From the NCBI GenBank assembly GCA_028291365.1, contig JAQGIE010000045.1:1-64000 (forward strand): a DNA stretch of 64,000 bases, written 5' to 3'. Shown here in pieces: positions 16,391-25,994 of the stretch; the stretch's first letter is position 1; every line of letters starts with the position of its first letter. The position numbers and the translations under genes are program-made. A model generated the notes under the pieces. That model was not told where the DNA came from and did not search any database. It was given only the letters and a program-made list of their open reading frames with translations. Origin of the DNA: Rhodospirillales bacterium. Lineage in GTDB: Bacteria > Pseudomonadota > Alphaproteobacteria > BOG-932 > Roseiterribacteraceae.

Positions 16391-19272
16391 AAAGCCATCT
16401 CCAGCACCCGCGCGACATGGATCGCTTCGCGTGACGCGCCGTCGGCGATCTGGTGGCGGCAGCTGGTGCCGTCGGCGACGATCAGCGCACCGGCGGGAGC
16501 CTTGCGCACGGTCGGCAGCAGCGACATCTCGCCCATCGCCATCGACACGTCGTAATGACCGGCTTCGTAGCCGAACGCACCGGCCATGCCGCAGCAGCTC
16601 GAGTCGATCTGCTGCACCGCAAGTTCGGGCACCAGTTTCAAGGCCGCGACCGTCGCCGGCATCGCGCCGAACGCTTTCTGATGGCAATGGCCGTGCAGGA
16701 AGGCTTCGCGCGCCGCCAAGGGTTTCAGCTTCAGCGACAGACGTCCGGCTTTCGCTTCGGCGGCGAGGAATTCTTCGAACAGTACGGCGTGCTGGCTTAA
16801 GCGCCGCGTGGCGTCGCCCGGCAGCATGGCGCCGAACTCGTCGCGCAGAGTCAGCAGGCAGGACGGTTCCAGCCCGATGATCGGCGTCGACGTTTCCACG
16901 TACGGCATCAACGCGTCGAGCATACGCTGTGCCTCGGCGCGCGCTTCGTCGACCAGTCCCGCCGACAGAAACGTGCGGCCGCAGCACAGCGGCCGTCCCG
17001 TCGCCGCAGGTTCGTGGACGCGGTAGCCGGCGGCTTCGAGCACGCGGCGCGCGGCGCGCGCATTCTCGGGCTCGAACCAGCGGTTGAACGTGTCGACCAG
17101 CAGAACGACGTCTTTTGTTGCCGCGGCGCTCCCCACCGGCGCCGTCGGGCGATACGCGTCGAAGCGCCAGCGCGGCAGCGAGCGGCGCGCGCTGAATCCG
17201 AGCAGCTTCTCGCTCAACCAGGGAAGGCCGGGCACGCGGTCGCGCAGATTGAGCAGCGGCGCGATCGACGAGGCGAACGGTGCGTAGCGCGGCAGATACG
17301 CGACCAGCCGCGCGCGCAGCGACAGGCCTTTGCGCTGCACGCGCGCATGCAGCGCCTCGATCTTCATGCGCGCCATGTCGACGCCGGTCGGGCATTCGCG
17401 CTTGCAGCCTTTGCACGAGACGCACAGATCGAGCGTCGCCATCATCTCGTCCGAGGCGAGTGCGTCGGGCCCCAATTGTCCCGACAGCGCCAGGCGCAGC
17501 GAATTCGCGCGGCCGCGCGTGACATGCGTCTCGTCCTGCGTGACGCGATAGGACGGGCACATCACGCCCGGTTCGCGTTTGCGGCAGGTGCCGTTGTTGT
17601 TGCACATCTCGACGGCGCCAAGAAAACCGCCCCACTCGGACCAGTCGAGTGCGGGCTCGATCTTCTCGCCGGCATAACCCGGCCCGTAGCGCATCAGGCG
17701 ACGGTCATCCATCCGCGGCGGATCGACGATCTTGCCAGGGTTGAACATCCCGTCGGGATCGAAGACCTGCTTCACCTCGCGATAGGCCCGCGCGATGCGC
17801 GGCCCGTAGGTCGTTGCCAGGAACTCGCTGCGCACCAGCCCGTCGCCATGCTCGCCCGAGAAGGCGCCTTTGAACTGGCGCACCAGCTCGATCGCTTCTT
17901 CGGCGATCGAGCGCATGCGCACCAGGTCGCGGTCGTCTTTCATGTTCAGCACCGGCCGCACATGCAGGCAGCCGACCGAGGCATGCGCGTACCAGGTGCC
18001 TTCGAGCCCGTGACGATGGAAGCAATCGGTGATGCGGCTGGTGTAGTCGGCGAGATGCTCGAGCGGCACGGCGCAATCTTCGATGAAGGAGACGGGCTTT
18101 CCGTCGCCCTTCATCGACATCATGATGTTGAGGCCGGCCGCGCGCACCTCGGCGAGATCGGTCTGGAAGCCCGGATCGGTCGCCGGCACGATCGCGTCAG
18201 GAAAACCGTGGTCGGCCAGCAGCTGGTCGAGCCGCCGCAGATCTTCGAGCAGCGCGTCGCGCGAGTCGCCCGCGAACTCGACCAGCAGCAGCGCGTCGGG
18301 ATTTCCTTTCACCGCGCGTTCGATGGTGGGCGCGAAGGCGGGGATGTTGCGTGCCAGGTCGATCATGGTGCGATCGACCAGCTCGACGGCGCTGGGATTC
18401 AGTTCGACGATATATTGGGTCGTCGCCATCGCATCGGTGAAGCGCGCGAAATGACAGATCGCCTGGACCCGGTGGGTGGGAATGCGATGCAGCTGCAGCT
18501 TGATGCGATTGAAGAAGCCGAGCGTGCCCTCGGATCCGACCAGGATCTTGGCGAGATTGCCGCCGCCCAGCGTTTCGAGGCGGTAGCCGCCGACATTGCG
18601 CAGCACGGTCGGCGTGCGGGCGCGGATCTCGTCTTCTTCGCGCGCGTACAAAGCCGCGAGGCGCTGCGCGATGTCGGCTTCGCGCGCGGACGCGCCGGCG
18701 AGATTGCCCGGCGTCGGTCCCAGCTGGACCGTGCTGCCGTCGGCCAGCGTGGCGTCGATCGCCAGTACGTTCTGCAACATGATGCCGTAGCGGATCGAGC
18801 GCGCGCCGCACGAATTGTTGGCGGTCATGCCGCCGATCGTGGCGCGGTTGGTCGGGCTGACGTCGATCGGGAACGTCCAGCCCGACGCTTTGAGCTGCTT
18901 GTTCAGATGATCGAGCACGATGCCCGGCTGCACCCAGGCGGTTCCGTTTTCAGCATCGACTTCCAGCACGTCACGCATGTACTTGCTGGTATCGAGCACC
19001 AGGGCTTCGCCGACCGCCTGACCGCATTGCGAGGTGCCGGCGCCGCGCGGCAGGACCGGGACGCCTTCGCCGCGCGCGATCTCGATCGCGGCGCGCACGT
19101 CGCTTTCGTCGCGCGGGATGACCACGCCGATCGGCTCGATCTGGTAGATCGAGGCGTCGGTCGAATAGCGGCCGCGATCGAAGGCGCTGAAGCGGACTTC
19201 GCCCCGGAGGGCGCGGCGCAGGCGCGCCGCGAGCGCCTCGTCACCGTGCTGGGTGGTAGTGTGCTGTTGCAT
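16360..19272 (-). CDS. FAD-linked oxidase fused to Fe-S (GlpC-like) domain, YdiJ-like
   Basis: A 970-aa two-part flavoprotein. The N-terminal PCMH-type FAD domain has VLPRGAGTSQCGQAVG and PTNRATIGGMTANNSCGARS. The FAD-oxidase C-terminal region follows, with EGTWYAHASVGCLHVRPVL and GAFSGEHGDGLVRSEF. A Fe-S part then has CNNNGTCRK...CPSY and CVSCKGCKRECPTGVD, and two CCG-type motifs (RPLCCGRTF and DSSCCGMAG) complete it. This is the YdiJ / D-2-hydroxyacid dehydrogenase architecture passing electrons to quinone. I choose ATG 19272; the longer frame starting at 19329 begins inside the GntR operator. The final IPRESGDPS comes from the repeat. It probably oxidises a D-2-hydroxy acid under GntR control. 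Confidence 0.9.
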   Translation of the reverse strand: MQQHTTTQHGDEALAARLRRALRGEVRFSAFDRGRYSTDASIYQIEPIGVVIPRDESDVRAAIEIARGEGVPVLPRGAGTSQCGQAVGEALVLDTSKYMRDVLEVDAENGTAWVQPGIVLDHLNKQLKASGWTFPIDVSPTNRATIGGMTANNSCGARSIRYGIMLQNVLAIDATLADGSTVQLGPTPGNLAGASAREADIAQRLAALYAREEDEIRARTPTVLRNVGGYRLETLGGGNLAKILVGSEGTLGFFNRIKLQLHRIPTHRVQAICHFARFTDAMATTQYIVELNPSAVELVDRTMIDLARNIPAFAPTIERAVKGNPDALLLVEFAGDSRDALLEDLRRLDQLLADHGFPDAIVPATDPGFQTDLAEVRAAGLNIMMSMKGDGKPVSFIEDCAVPLEHLADYTSRITDCFHRHGLEGTWYAHASVGCLHVRPVLNMKDDRDLVRMRSIAEEAIELVRQFKGAFSGEHGDGLVRSEFLATTYGPRIARAYREVKQVFDPDGMFNPGKIVDPPRMDDRRLMRYGPGYAGEKIEPALDWSEWGGFLGAVEMCNNNGTCRKREPGVMCPSYRVTQDETHVTRGRANSLRLALSGQLGPDALASDEMMATLDLCVSCKGCKRECPTGVDMARMKIEALHARVQRKGLSLRARLVAYLPRYAPFASSIAPLLNLRDRVPGLPWLSEKLLGFSARRSLPRWRFDAYRPTAPVGSAAATKDVVLLVDTFNRWFEPENARAARRVLEAAGYRVHEPAATGRPLCCGRTFLSAGLVDEARAEAQRMLDALMPYVETSTPIIGLEPSCLLTLRDEFGAMLPGDATRRLSQHAVLFEEFLAAEAKAGRLSLKLKPLAAREAFLHGHCHQKAFGAMPATVAALKLVPELAVQQIDSSCCGMAGAFGYEAGHYDVSMAMGEMSLLPTVRKAPAGALIVADGTSCRHQIADGASREAIHVARVLEMALIPRESGDPS

Positions 19273-19317
19273 GCGAGGCCGCGACGCTAGCGCAGCCGGG
19301 CAGGCGTCGTACAGGCG

Positions 19318-19331
19318 GATTGCATGCAATC
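19318..19331. promoter_or_regulatory. Perfect GntR operator palindrome GATTGCATGCAATC
   Basis: This is identical over 14 bases to the site at 15593 and is centred 53 bp upstream of the chosen oxidase start. A degenerate partner (TGTTGCATGCGAGG, centred at 19271.5) overlaps the start codon. The perfect-plus-degenerate arrangement mirrors that at 15528-15606. Confidence 0.75.
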
Positions 19332-19386
19332 TGGTCGCGGGTCGGGGCGGCGGAAATCGGCCGGCCCGCCGGCCTTGCGACCGCGC

Positions 19387-19614
19387 TCAGCTGTTGCTGG
19401 CGTGGCGCTCGAAGAACTCGACGACGTCGGCTTTCAGGGCCGAGCCCAAGGCCTGGAGCGTGAGGATGGTCGGGTTTCGCCGGCCGCGTTCGAGGCTGCT
19501 GATATAGGCCTGGGTGAACCCAGTCCGTTCTGAGAGCTGGTCCTGCGTCAGCTTGCGGCGATGGCGAAGCCGAAGAAGGTTGATGCCGACCAGGGCGCGC
19601 ATATCCGTTGCCAT
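19387..19614 (-). CDS. XRE-family helix-turn-helix regulator
   Basis: A 75-aa single-domain Cro/CI-type DNA-binding protein. The helix-turn-helix is RLRHRRKLTQDQLSERTGFT followed by QAYISSLERGRRNPTILTLQ, and the end is KADVVEFFERHASNS. I take ATG 19614; an in-frame start at 19656 adds only a non-conserved leader. It has no sensor domain. It lies between the DSD1-type enzyme and the oxidase, all on one strand, so it may regulate one of them. Its targets are not visible. Confidence 0.85.
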   Translation of the reverse strand: MATDMRALVGINLLRLRHRRKLTQDQLSERTGFTQAYISSLERGRRNPTILTLQALGSALKADVVEFFERHASNS

Positions 19615-19732
19615 GGGACTCAAGAGAAGCGAAGCGGGACGGGGAAGCATATACACTATCGTGGATGAAAAGAGGAAATATACTGCTGGTTCCGGGTCGA
19701 CTCCTGCGGGGCCGGCGGTTGGCCGCCGGCGA

Positions 19733-20845
19733 TTACAGCCCGGCGCCGCGCGCGCGCACCTGCCATAGCGCTTCGACGCGATCGCCGCGCATCGCGACCA
19801 GCCATTCGTGCAACGACACGGTCGGATCGCAATGGCCCGGGATCAATCGCACGCGCTCGCCGACCGCCAAGGACGCCGGGCCGAGTTCGAGCGAGCCGTG
19901 CTCGTCCGAGGCTTTCTGGTAGGCCGCGCCAGGCGGCGTCACCACCAGCGGCATGCCGCTGTCGAACGCGATCGCCTTGAGCCCTGCGTCGACGACCGCG
20001 TGGCCGGCGCGCGCGGTGCTGATGCAGGTGGCCAGCACGAACAGCGCATTCTCGAAGGCAGGCGGTGCGGTGTTGCGGCCGTAATCCGCATCCATGAAGA
20101 CGTAGCTGCCCGCCTGCAACTCGTTCCACGGCCCCGCCTGCTGTTCGAGTGCGAACGTGCCGGTGCCGGCGCCGCCGACGATCTCGGCCTCGAGTCCAAC
20201 CGCGCGCAATGCGTCGAGCGTGGCGCGCGTTTCGTCGGCAGCGGCGGCGATCGCGGCACGCCGCTCATCGGGATCGCGCAGATGCTGCGCCGAACCGTGA
20301 TAGGCCTGAAGCCCGCGAAAGCGCAGATGCGGCGCGCGCGCGATCGCTTGCGCCAGCTCGGCCGCCTTGCGGCCGGGCGCCACGCCGCAGCGGCCCTGCC
20401 CGACATCGATCTCGACCAGCATGCCGGGGCGCGTGCCCGCTTCAGCCGCCGCTTCGTCGAGCAGCGCGACGTGGCGTGCATCGTCGGCGCAGCACGCGAC
20501 CGTGGCGCGCGCCGCCAACGCCGCAAAGCGCGCGGCGCGGCGCGGGTCGGCAATCTCGTTCGTGAGCAGGATGTCGGTGATGCCGCCCGCCACCATGGCC
20601 TCGGCTTCGGCGACGGTCTGCACGCAGACGCCGACCGCGCCGCGCGCAACCTGCGCCTGCGCGACCTCGACGCATTTATGGGTCTTCACATGCGGACGCA
20701 GCCGCACCTTGCTGCTCCCTGGGCTGGGCGCGGGCACAGCAGCGGCCATGCGATCGAGATTGCGCTCGAACGCATCGAGGTCGACCAGCAGGGACGGGGT
20801 GGCGACCTGCGCAAGCGAGTCGCCGATGGATGCGGGTTTGGTCAT
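19733..20845 (-). CDS. DSD1-family PLP enzyme (D-threonine aldolase / D-serine dehydratase-like)
   Basis: A 370-aa alanine-racemase-fold enzyme. The N-terminal TPSLLVDLDAFERNLDRM is the family start. K54 in RLRPHVKTHKCVE is the expected PLP lysine, and the C-terminal GHCDPTVSLHEW carries the His-x-Asp/Cys metal-ligand region. GGAGTGTFALEQ and NELQAGSYVFMDADYG are also typical. Members cleave or dehydrate D-beta-hydroxy amino acids (D-threonine, D-3-hydroxyaspartate, D-serine), the aldolases giving glycine. ATG 20845 is chosen because the longer frame begins in repeat-like sequence. With a glyoxylate aminotransferase nearby, a glycine/glyoxylate role is plausible. Confidence 0.87.
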   Translation of the reverse strand: MTKPASIGDSLAQVATPSLLVDLDAFERNLDRMAAAVPAPSPGSSKVRLRPHVKTHKCVEVAQAQVARGAVGVCVQTVAEAEAMVAGGITDILLTNEIADPRRAARFAALAARATVACCADDARHVALLDEAAAEAGTRPGMLVEIDVGQGRCGVAPGRKAAELAQAIARAPHLRFRGLQAYHGSAQHLRDPDERRAAIAAAADETRATLDALRAVGLEAEIVGGAGTGTFALEQQAGPWNELQAGSYVFMDADYGRNTAPPAFENALFVLATCISTARAGHAVVDAGLKAIAFDSGMPLVVTPPGAAYQKASDEHGSLELGPASLAVGERVRLIPGHCDPTVSLHEWLVAMRGDRVEALWQVRARGAGL

Positions 20846-20899
20846 GTTGGCTTCTTCTTCGTCATGGCGGGCAAGCCCTGGCATGACGCGCGGTGAGGG

Positions 20900-23167
20900 T
20901 CAAACGGCGGGTTTCAATTCGGGCCTCGCCGCATAGAACGGCGTCTTGCGCACGCGAATCTCGGTCGCCGCGAAGATGGCGTTGGCGAGCGCCGGCGCGA
21001 CACCCGGCACGGCGAGTTCGCCAGCCCCGGTCGGCGCGGCGCCGTTTTCGAGCAGGATCACCTCGATCGGCGGAATGTCGGGCATGCGCGCGACCTCGTA
21101 GTCGCCGTAATTGGCTTGGGCGACGCGGCCTTTCTCGATCGTGATGCGTTCGCGCAACGACGAAGACAGGCCGAAGATGACGCCGCCGACGATCTGCGCC
21201 TCGAGCGCCAGCGGATTGACGATGGTGCCGACATCGGCGGCGGCGACGATGCGCTTCACCTGCATGCCCGCCTTGGCGTCGACCGCGATCTCGGCCGCGA
21301 TCGCGGCGTACGAGCCGTCATATTCATAGACCGCCAGCCCCATCCCGCGCCCCGGACCGGGCTGGTAATTCCAGCCGATGCGCTGGGTCGCTTCCTGCAT
21401 CACCTTGGTCATGCGCGCATGGTCGAGCACGATTTCTTCGTCGCCGCGCGCGTGTTTCTGCACCCGCGTGACCTGCTTCGTGCGCGACAGCAGCTGCTCG
21501 CGGTAAGCGAGCGGATCCTGGTTCAGCGCATTGGCCAGCTCGTCGATCGCGCTTTCGACCGCGAAAACGTTGTAGACCCACGATACGCCGCGCCACCACC
21601 AGCGCGGCGTCGCCGTTTCGACGCCGCTGAAGCGGAACGACGCGTTGGGCGCGTCGTAGAGAAACCCGTCGCCGATGCCGGCACTTTCGAACGCGGCCGG
21701 GCCGGTGCCCGGCGCCAGGGCGAACATCGAACCGACGGGCGTCGAGGCGAGATGATGGCGCCAGGCGACGAGGCTGCCGTCCTTGGTGGTCCAGGCTTCG
21801 ACCTTGGCGCGCGTCATCGGGTGATAATGATCGAAGCGGAAATCGTCTTCGCGCGTCCACAGCAGCTTTACCGGCGCGCCATCGGCCTGCCTGGCGAGCA
21901 AGGCCGCTTCGCCGGCGAAGTCGGAATTGCTGCGCCGGCCGAGCCCGCCGCCCATCACCAGCGGCTGGAACGTGACCTTGGCTTGGTCGAGCCCCAGCAG
22001 CTTGGCGATCGTCTGTTGCGCGCGCACCGGATTCTGCGACGGGCCCCAGCCTTGCACCGTGCCGTCCTTGTTGATCTGCACGGTGCAGTTCATCGGCTCC
22101 ATCGTCGCGTGCGCCAGCATCGGCATCTCGTATTCGGCCGCCACCGCAACGAGATCTGGAATGGTGAGCGCGCCGTCGATGTCGCCGAAGCTGGCGAATT
22201 GGGCACCGGGCCGTTGCACCGCCTCGGCCTGTTTCGCGGCAACAAGGGTGCTTTCTTCGTTGGCGTTGCCGCCGTCCCAGGTGACGTTCAACGCGTGGCG
22301 CGCCTGCATCGCCGACCATGTGTCGCGCGCCAGCACCGCGACGCCGCCGCGAATGAAAAGCGGCTTGTCGGCGACCGCCGGCACCTCGAAGATCTTGACC
22401 ACGCCCGCGATCCTCATCGCCGCCGCCGCGTCGTAGCGCGGCCTGGCGCCCGGCACCGGCGTGCGCTCGATCATGCCGACCAGCATGCCGGGCAGCTTGA
22501 AGTCGATGCCGTAGAGCTGCACGCCGCGCACCACGTCGCGCGTCTCGCGCTTTCGCATCGGCTTGCCGATGAGCTTGCGCTGTTCCTTGCTCTTGGTCGC
22601 GACGTTCTCGGGCTTTGGCAGAGAGGCGGCCGCGGCAGCGAGCTCGCCGTAGCGCAGGCTGCGCCTGCTCGGCGCGTGCGTGATGACGCCCTTGTCGACG
22701 GTGAGATCCTGCACCGGCACTTTGAGCGTCAGCGACGCGGCCTGCAGCAGCATGGCGCGCGCGGTCGCGGCAGCTTCGCGCAACGGGACCCAGCTCTGCT
22801 TGATCGACTGGCTGCCGCCGGTGCCTTGCGGTCCGTATTTCTGATTGGCTTCCGCTTGATAGGTGGTGACGCGCGCGACGTCGCCGTCGAGCTCGTCGAC
22901 CAGCAGCATCATCAGCGAGGTCGAAACGCCTTGCCCCATTTCCTGACGCGGAATGGCGATCTCGATCGAGTTGTCGCGGTTGATCCGGATCCAGGCGGCG
23001 AGCTCGTTGGGTCGAACCGGCGCAGCTGCCGGCGGCGGCTTGGCATGTTTGCGCGTTTTCGCGCTGGCGTCGTCGGCATGCAGCCCGACCAGCAACGCGC
23101 CGCCGGCCGCCGCGGTCACGACGAGAAAACGGCGGCGGTCGATCGTGTTCGCTTCGCGGGGGTTCAT
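20900..23167 (-). CDS. iorB: Isoquinoline 1-oxidoreductase-like molybdopterin subunit (IorB)
   Basis: A 755-aa molybdenum hydroxylase large subunit of the IorB type. It opens with a Tat signal ([20 protein letters not shown]), so it is exported folded. Domain features include [48 protein letters not shown] and, near the end, the [18 protein letters not shown] region holding the catalytic Glu. Its start overlaps the iorA stop by four bases (ATGA at 23164-23167). The pair oxidises N-heterocycles or aldehydes in the periplasm, passing electrons through IorA; the real substrate is unknown. Confidence 0.92.
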   Translation of the reverse strand: MNPREANTIDRRRFLVVTAAAGGALLVGLHADDASAKTRKHAKPPPAAAPVRPNELAAWIRINRDNSIEIAIPRQEMGQGVSTSLMMLLVDELDGDVARVTTYQAEANQKYGPQGTGGSQSIKQSWVPLREAAATARAMLLQAASLTLKVPVQDLTVDKGVITHAPSRRSLRYGELAAAAASLPKPENVATKSKEQRKLIGKPMRKRETRDVVRGVQLYGIDFKLPGMLVGMIERTPVPGARPRYDAAAAMRIAGVVKIFEVPAVADKPLFIRGGVAVLARDTWSAMQARHALNVTWDGGNANEESTLVAAKQAEAVQRPGAQFASFGDIDGALTIPDLVAVAAEYEMPMLAHATMEPMNCTVQINKDGTVQGWGPSQNPVRAQQTIAKLLGLDQAKVTFQPLVMGGGLGRRSNSDFAGEAALLARQADGAPVKLLWTREDDFRFDHYHPMTRAKVEAWTTKDGSLVAWRHHLASTPVGSMFALAPGTGPAAFESAGIGDGFLYDAPNASFRFSGVETATPRWWWRGVSWVYNVFAVESAIDELANALNQDPLAYREQLLSRTKQVTRVQKHARGDEEIVLDHARMTKVMQEATQRIGWNYQPGPGRGMGLAVYEYDGSYAAIAAEIAVDAKAGMQVKRIVAAADVGTIVNPLALEAQIVGGVIFGLSSSLRERITIEKGRVAQANYGDYEVARMPDIPPIEVILLENGAAPTGAGELAVPGVAPALANAIFAATEIRVRKTPFYAARPELKPAV

Positions 23168-23637
23168 TTCCTGGCGCCGGCTTTGGCGACCGCGAGCACC
23201 GCCTTCTTGATCCTGGGCTGCGTGCCGCAACGGCAGACGAGTCCGCGAAACGCTTCGTCGATATCGGCGTCGCTCGGTGCCTTGACGCGCTGCAGCAGAT
23301 CCGCCGCCTGCATCAGGTGGCCGGCCTGGCAGTAGCCGCATTGCGGTACGTCATGTTCGATCCAGGCTTTTTGCAGCGGATGCGTGCCGTCCTTCGACAG
23401 GCCTTCGATCGTGGTGATCGTCTTCTTTGCGGTGTCGGCGAGCCGCACCTGGCAGCTGCGTGTGGCGCGACCATCGACATGGACGGTACAGGCGCCGCAC
23501 AGGCCGGCGCCGCAGCCGTATTTCGAGCCGGTGAGGTTGAGGTGATCGCGCAGCGCCCAAAGCAGCGGCATGTCGCCGTCGGCTTTGACCGTTCGCCGGA
23601 CCCCGTTCACCTTCACCATGTGCCGCGCAATCGCCAT
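23164..23637 (-). CDS. iorA: Isoquinoline 1-oxidoreductase-like 2Fe-2S subunit (IorA)
   Basis: A 157-aa [2Fe-2S] subunit. The plant-type cluster is held by C42, C47, C50 and C62 ([16 protein letters not shown]...SCQV). The second, helical cluster uses C100, C103, C135 and C137 ([10 protein letters not shown] and [10 protein letters not shown]). GAGGGGAT sits properly before ATG 23637. It has no signal peptide and is presumably carried out by the Tat signal of IorB. It is the first gene of the iorAB pair. Confidence 0.94.
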   Translation of the reverse strand: MAIARHMVKVNGVRRTVKADGDMPLLWALRDHLNLTGSKYGCGAGLCGACTVHVDGRATRSCQVRLADTAKKTITTIEGLSKDGTHPLQKAWIEHDVPQCGYCQAGHLMQAADLLQRVKAPSDADIDEAFRGLVCRCGTQPRIKKAVLAVAKAGARK

Positions 23638-23729
23638 CGCATCCCCTCGACGTGCCCATTCCGGCGCGACGGGATCTTACGCATGGCAGCGGCAGGCGAC
23701 TATTCGAAAGCGAGGCAGCGAAGCGGGAC

Positions 23730-25253
23730 CTACCCCCGCGGCAGAGTCAGCGTGACGACCAGCCCGCCAGTATCGGCATTTCGCGCGTCGATCGCACCGC
23801 CCAGCGCCTCGGCGTTGCGCTTGACGATCCAAAGGCCGAGCCCCTGGTTGCCGCCTTCGGCGCGCGCCCCTTCGCGCTTGGAGAAATACCGGTCGAAGAT
23901 GCGCGGCAGGTCGCTCGGCTGGACGCCGGGCCCGTCATCGGACACGCAGACTTCGATGCGGCCATCGAGCACCTTCACCACCAGCTCGACATGCTGGCGC
24001 GCGAAGCCGACCGCGTTCTCGACCAGGTTTTCCAACGCCGCTTCGATCAGCGACGCGCCACCGCGCGCGATGGCGTGCTCGGCGACCCTGGCTTCGAGAT
24101 GCGGGCCGTCGGCCGGCAACATGCGCTGGAACTGCGCCGCGAGCCCGCGCGCGATCTCGGCCACGTCGATACGCTCGTCGGGCGGGTCGAGCAGGTCGGC
24201 CGCACCACGTTCGGTCTGACGCGCGGCGGCGACGAGATTGTCGAGACGTTCGAGCGACGCTTCGATCGCGGCCAGTGCGCGCTGGCCGCGCAGATCGTCA
24301 TGCGCGATGCGCCGGCGCATCTGTTCGACGGCCTGTCGAATGGTCGCGATCGGCGTCTTGAAAGCGTGCGCGTTTTCTTCCGCCGCGTCGCGGATCGAAC
24401 GCGCGGCGGCGCGCAGCCGGTCGACCATGCGATCGAAGGCGGCGGCGACCGGCGCGAGTTCGGCGATGCCGGTGGATTCGCGAAAGCGCGCATCGGCCCG
24501 GTCGCGCGCCACGGCGCGCGCGGTGGTGGCGAAGCCGCGGATCGACAGGAACACGTCGGCCAGAATCGCGAAGACCAGCACCACCATCGCGAGATAGACC
24601 GCGGCGGCGAGCTGCACTTCCGGCAATCGCCAATAAGACTGGCCGAGCTGGGCGCGGCCGCCGGTGAGCGATTCCGCGGTGACCAGCACCCAGCAGCCGC
24701 GCGGCGTCTGGATCGGCGTCAGCGAGGTGAGAAGCTCGGGCGCTGCGCCCGGCAGTTCGACGCGGCGCGTCAGCGGCACGGTGCCGGCGCAACTGTCGGC
24801 CAGCTTCTGCAGCACGCCCATGTCGACCAGCAGCGCGCGTTCGCTTTCGAGCGCGTCGCTGCGCACTTCGGGCGCGGCGGCGACATAGAAGAATCCGCCT
24901 TCGGCGCCGGTCGGCCGGAACAGCAATTTCAGATTGATGCCACTGCCCGCAAACCGCGTCAGCTCTTCCTGCAGGCGAAAGACCGGAACGGAGTCGGCGC
25001 GCGTCAGCGTCGGCTCGAGCGCCTTTGCGACCACCAGCCCGCGCTCTCGCACCGATTCGAGCAGCAATTCCTGGCGCTCGGTGTCGGCTTCGTGGAACCG
25101 GTCATACAGCAGCCAGGGCACGGCAATGAAGACCAGCGCCAGCATCGCCAGCCGGACCAGCAACGAGCGGCCGCGCCGCCGTTCCGGTCGCGCAACGTCC
25201 AGCCCCGGCGCCGCATCGTGTGCGTTCGATTCCTGCACGCCGGGCATCGCCAT
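23730..25253 (-). CDS. chvG: Sensor histidine kinase, ChvG-like
   Basis: A 507-aa membrane kinase. TM1 is at about 31-51, a periplasmic sensor domain at about 52-215, TM2 at about 216-238 and a HAMP region to about 285. The phospho-His is H296 in EENAHAFKTPIATI. The N box is ALENLVENAVGFA (about 407), and the ATP lid has SDDGPGVQ, IFDRYFSKR and GNQGLGLWIVKRNAEALGG. I use ATG 25253 (a GTG three bases earlier is also open). It follows the ChvI-like regulator by 15 bases. ChvG kinases of alphaproteobacteria respond to acid and envelope stress. The chvG symbol rests mainly on the partner regulator. Confidence 0.85.
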   Translation of the reverse strand: MAMPGVQESNAHDAAPGLDVARPERRRGRSLLVRLAMLALVFIAVPWLLYDRFHEADTERQELLLESVRERGLVVAKALEPTLTRADSVPVFRLQEELTRFAGSGINLKLLFRPTGAEGGFFYVAAAPEVRSDALESERALLVDMGVLQKLADSCAGTVPLTRRVELPGAAPELLTSLTPIQTPRGCWVLVTAESLTGGRAQLGQSYWRLPEVQLAAAVYLAMVVLVFAILADVFLSIRGFATTARAVARDRADARFRESTGIAELAPVAAAFDRMVDRLRAAARSIRDAAEENAHAFKTPIATIRQAVEQMRRRIAHDDLRGQRALAAIEASLERLDNLVAAARQTERGAADLLDPPDERIDVAEIARGLAAQFQRMLPADGPHLEARVAEHAIARGGASLIEAALENLVENAVGFARQHVELVVKVLDGRIEVCVSDDGPGVQPSDLPRIFDRYFSKREGARAEGGNQGLGLWIVKRNAEALGGAIDARNADTGGLVVTLTLPRG

Positions 25254-25268
25254 CACGCCACCGCGCGA

Positions 25269-25994
25269 CTATTCGGGCGCATCGCGCCACCGATAGCCGA
25301 AGCCTGGATAGTTCTCGAGTTCGGCGAAGCCATCATCGAGGGCGCGGAATTTCTGGCGGATGCGCTTCACCATCGCACGCACGTTGGTGCGATAGCCCTC
25401 GCCTTCGGCGCCCGCGACGAAGCCGGCACCTTTCACCACGTCATAGATGTCGCGATAGGTGACGTCCTGGCCGGCGCGGCTGGCGAGCAGCTGCACCACT
25501 TTGACTTCCGACAAGGTGAGGTCGACGCGCTTTCCTTGCCACGCGACGCGCGCGCCGTCGATCTGCAGCGGGTTGTTGTTGTCGCCGTCAATCGCGTTCT
25601 CGCCCGGGGGCAGGCCGCGCACCGCCGCGATGGCGTTCTGCAGCCGGTGCAGGATGACGCCGATCGAGCGCGTCTTTTCGATGAAGTCGACCGCACCCTC
25701 GGCCAGCGCGCGCTCTTCGAAGATCGGCTGTTGCAGGCCGGTCAGGAACAGCACCGGCGAACGGCCGCCCGCCTTGCGATAGCTCTTGAGGAATTCGAGC
25801 CCGTCCATGCCAGGCATCTGCCAGTCGAGCAGGATGGCGTCGAACGCATAGCCTTTGGTCAAATGGTCGAGCGCGCTCTCCGCCTGTTCGAACAGGTCGA
25901 CGGCAAAGCCCGCGTCTTCGAGATTCCAGGACAGGGTCTCGCGAAACAGCGGGTCGTCATCGATGAGCGCGATCTGCCGCAGCGGGTCAGGCAC
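25269..25994 (-). CDS. chvI: OmpR-family response regulator, ChvI-like
   Basis: A 241-aa regulator. The receiver domain (1-120) has DDD at 12-14, phospho-acceptor D57 (AILLDWQMPGMDG) and K107. The winged-helix effector has LTLSEVKVVQLLAS and a C-terminal stretch EGYRTNVRAMVKRIRQKFRALD...ENYPGFGYRWR, which closely follows the ChvI/BatR signature. The start is GTG 25994, supported by GAGGAG about 9 bases upstream; it overlaps the end of the lipoprotein gene by 8 bases. The operon order is lipoprotein-chvI-chvG. Confidence 0.9.
   Translation of the reverse strand: MPDPLRQIALIDDDPLFRETLSWNLEDAGFAVDLFEQAESALDHLTKGYAFDAILLDWQMPGMDGLEFLKSYRKAGGRSPVLFLTGLQQPIFEERALAEGAVDFIEKTRSIGVILHRLQNAIAAVRGLPPGENAIDGDNNNPLQIDGARVAWQGKRVDLTLSEVKVVQLLASRAGQDVTYRDIYDVVKGAGFVAGAEGEGYRTNVRAMVKRIRQKFRALDDGFAELENYPGFGYRWRDAPE

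Noticed and set aside
21116..23335. Plus-strand frame of 739 codons opposite iorB
   Set aside because: It is antisense to a gene with a Tat signal and clear molybdenum-hydroxylase motifs; its translation shows no domain.
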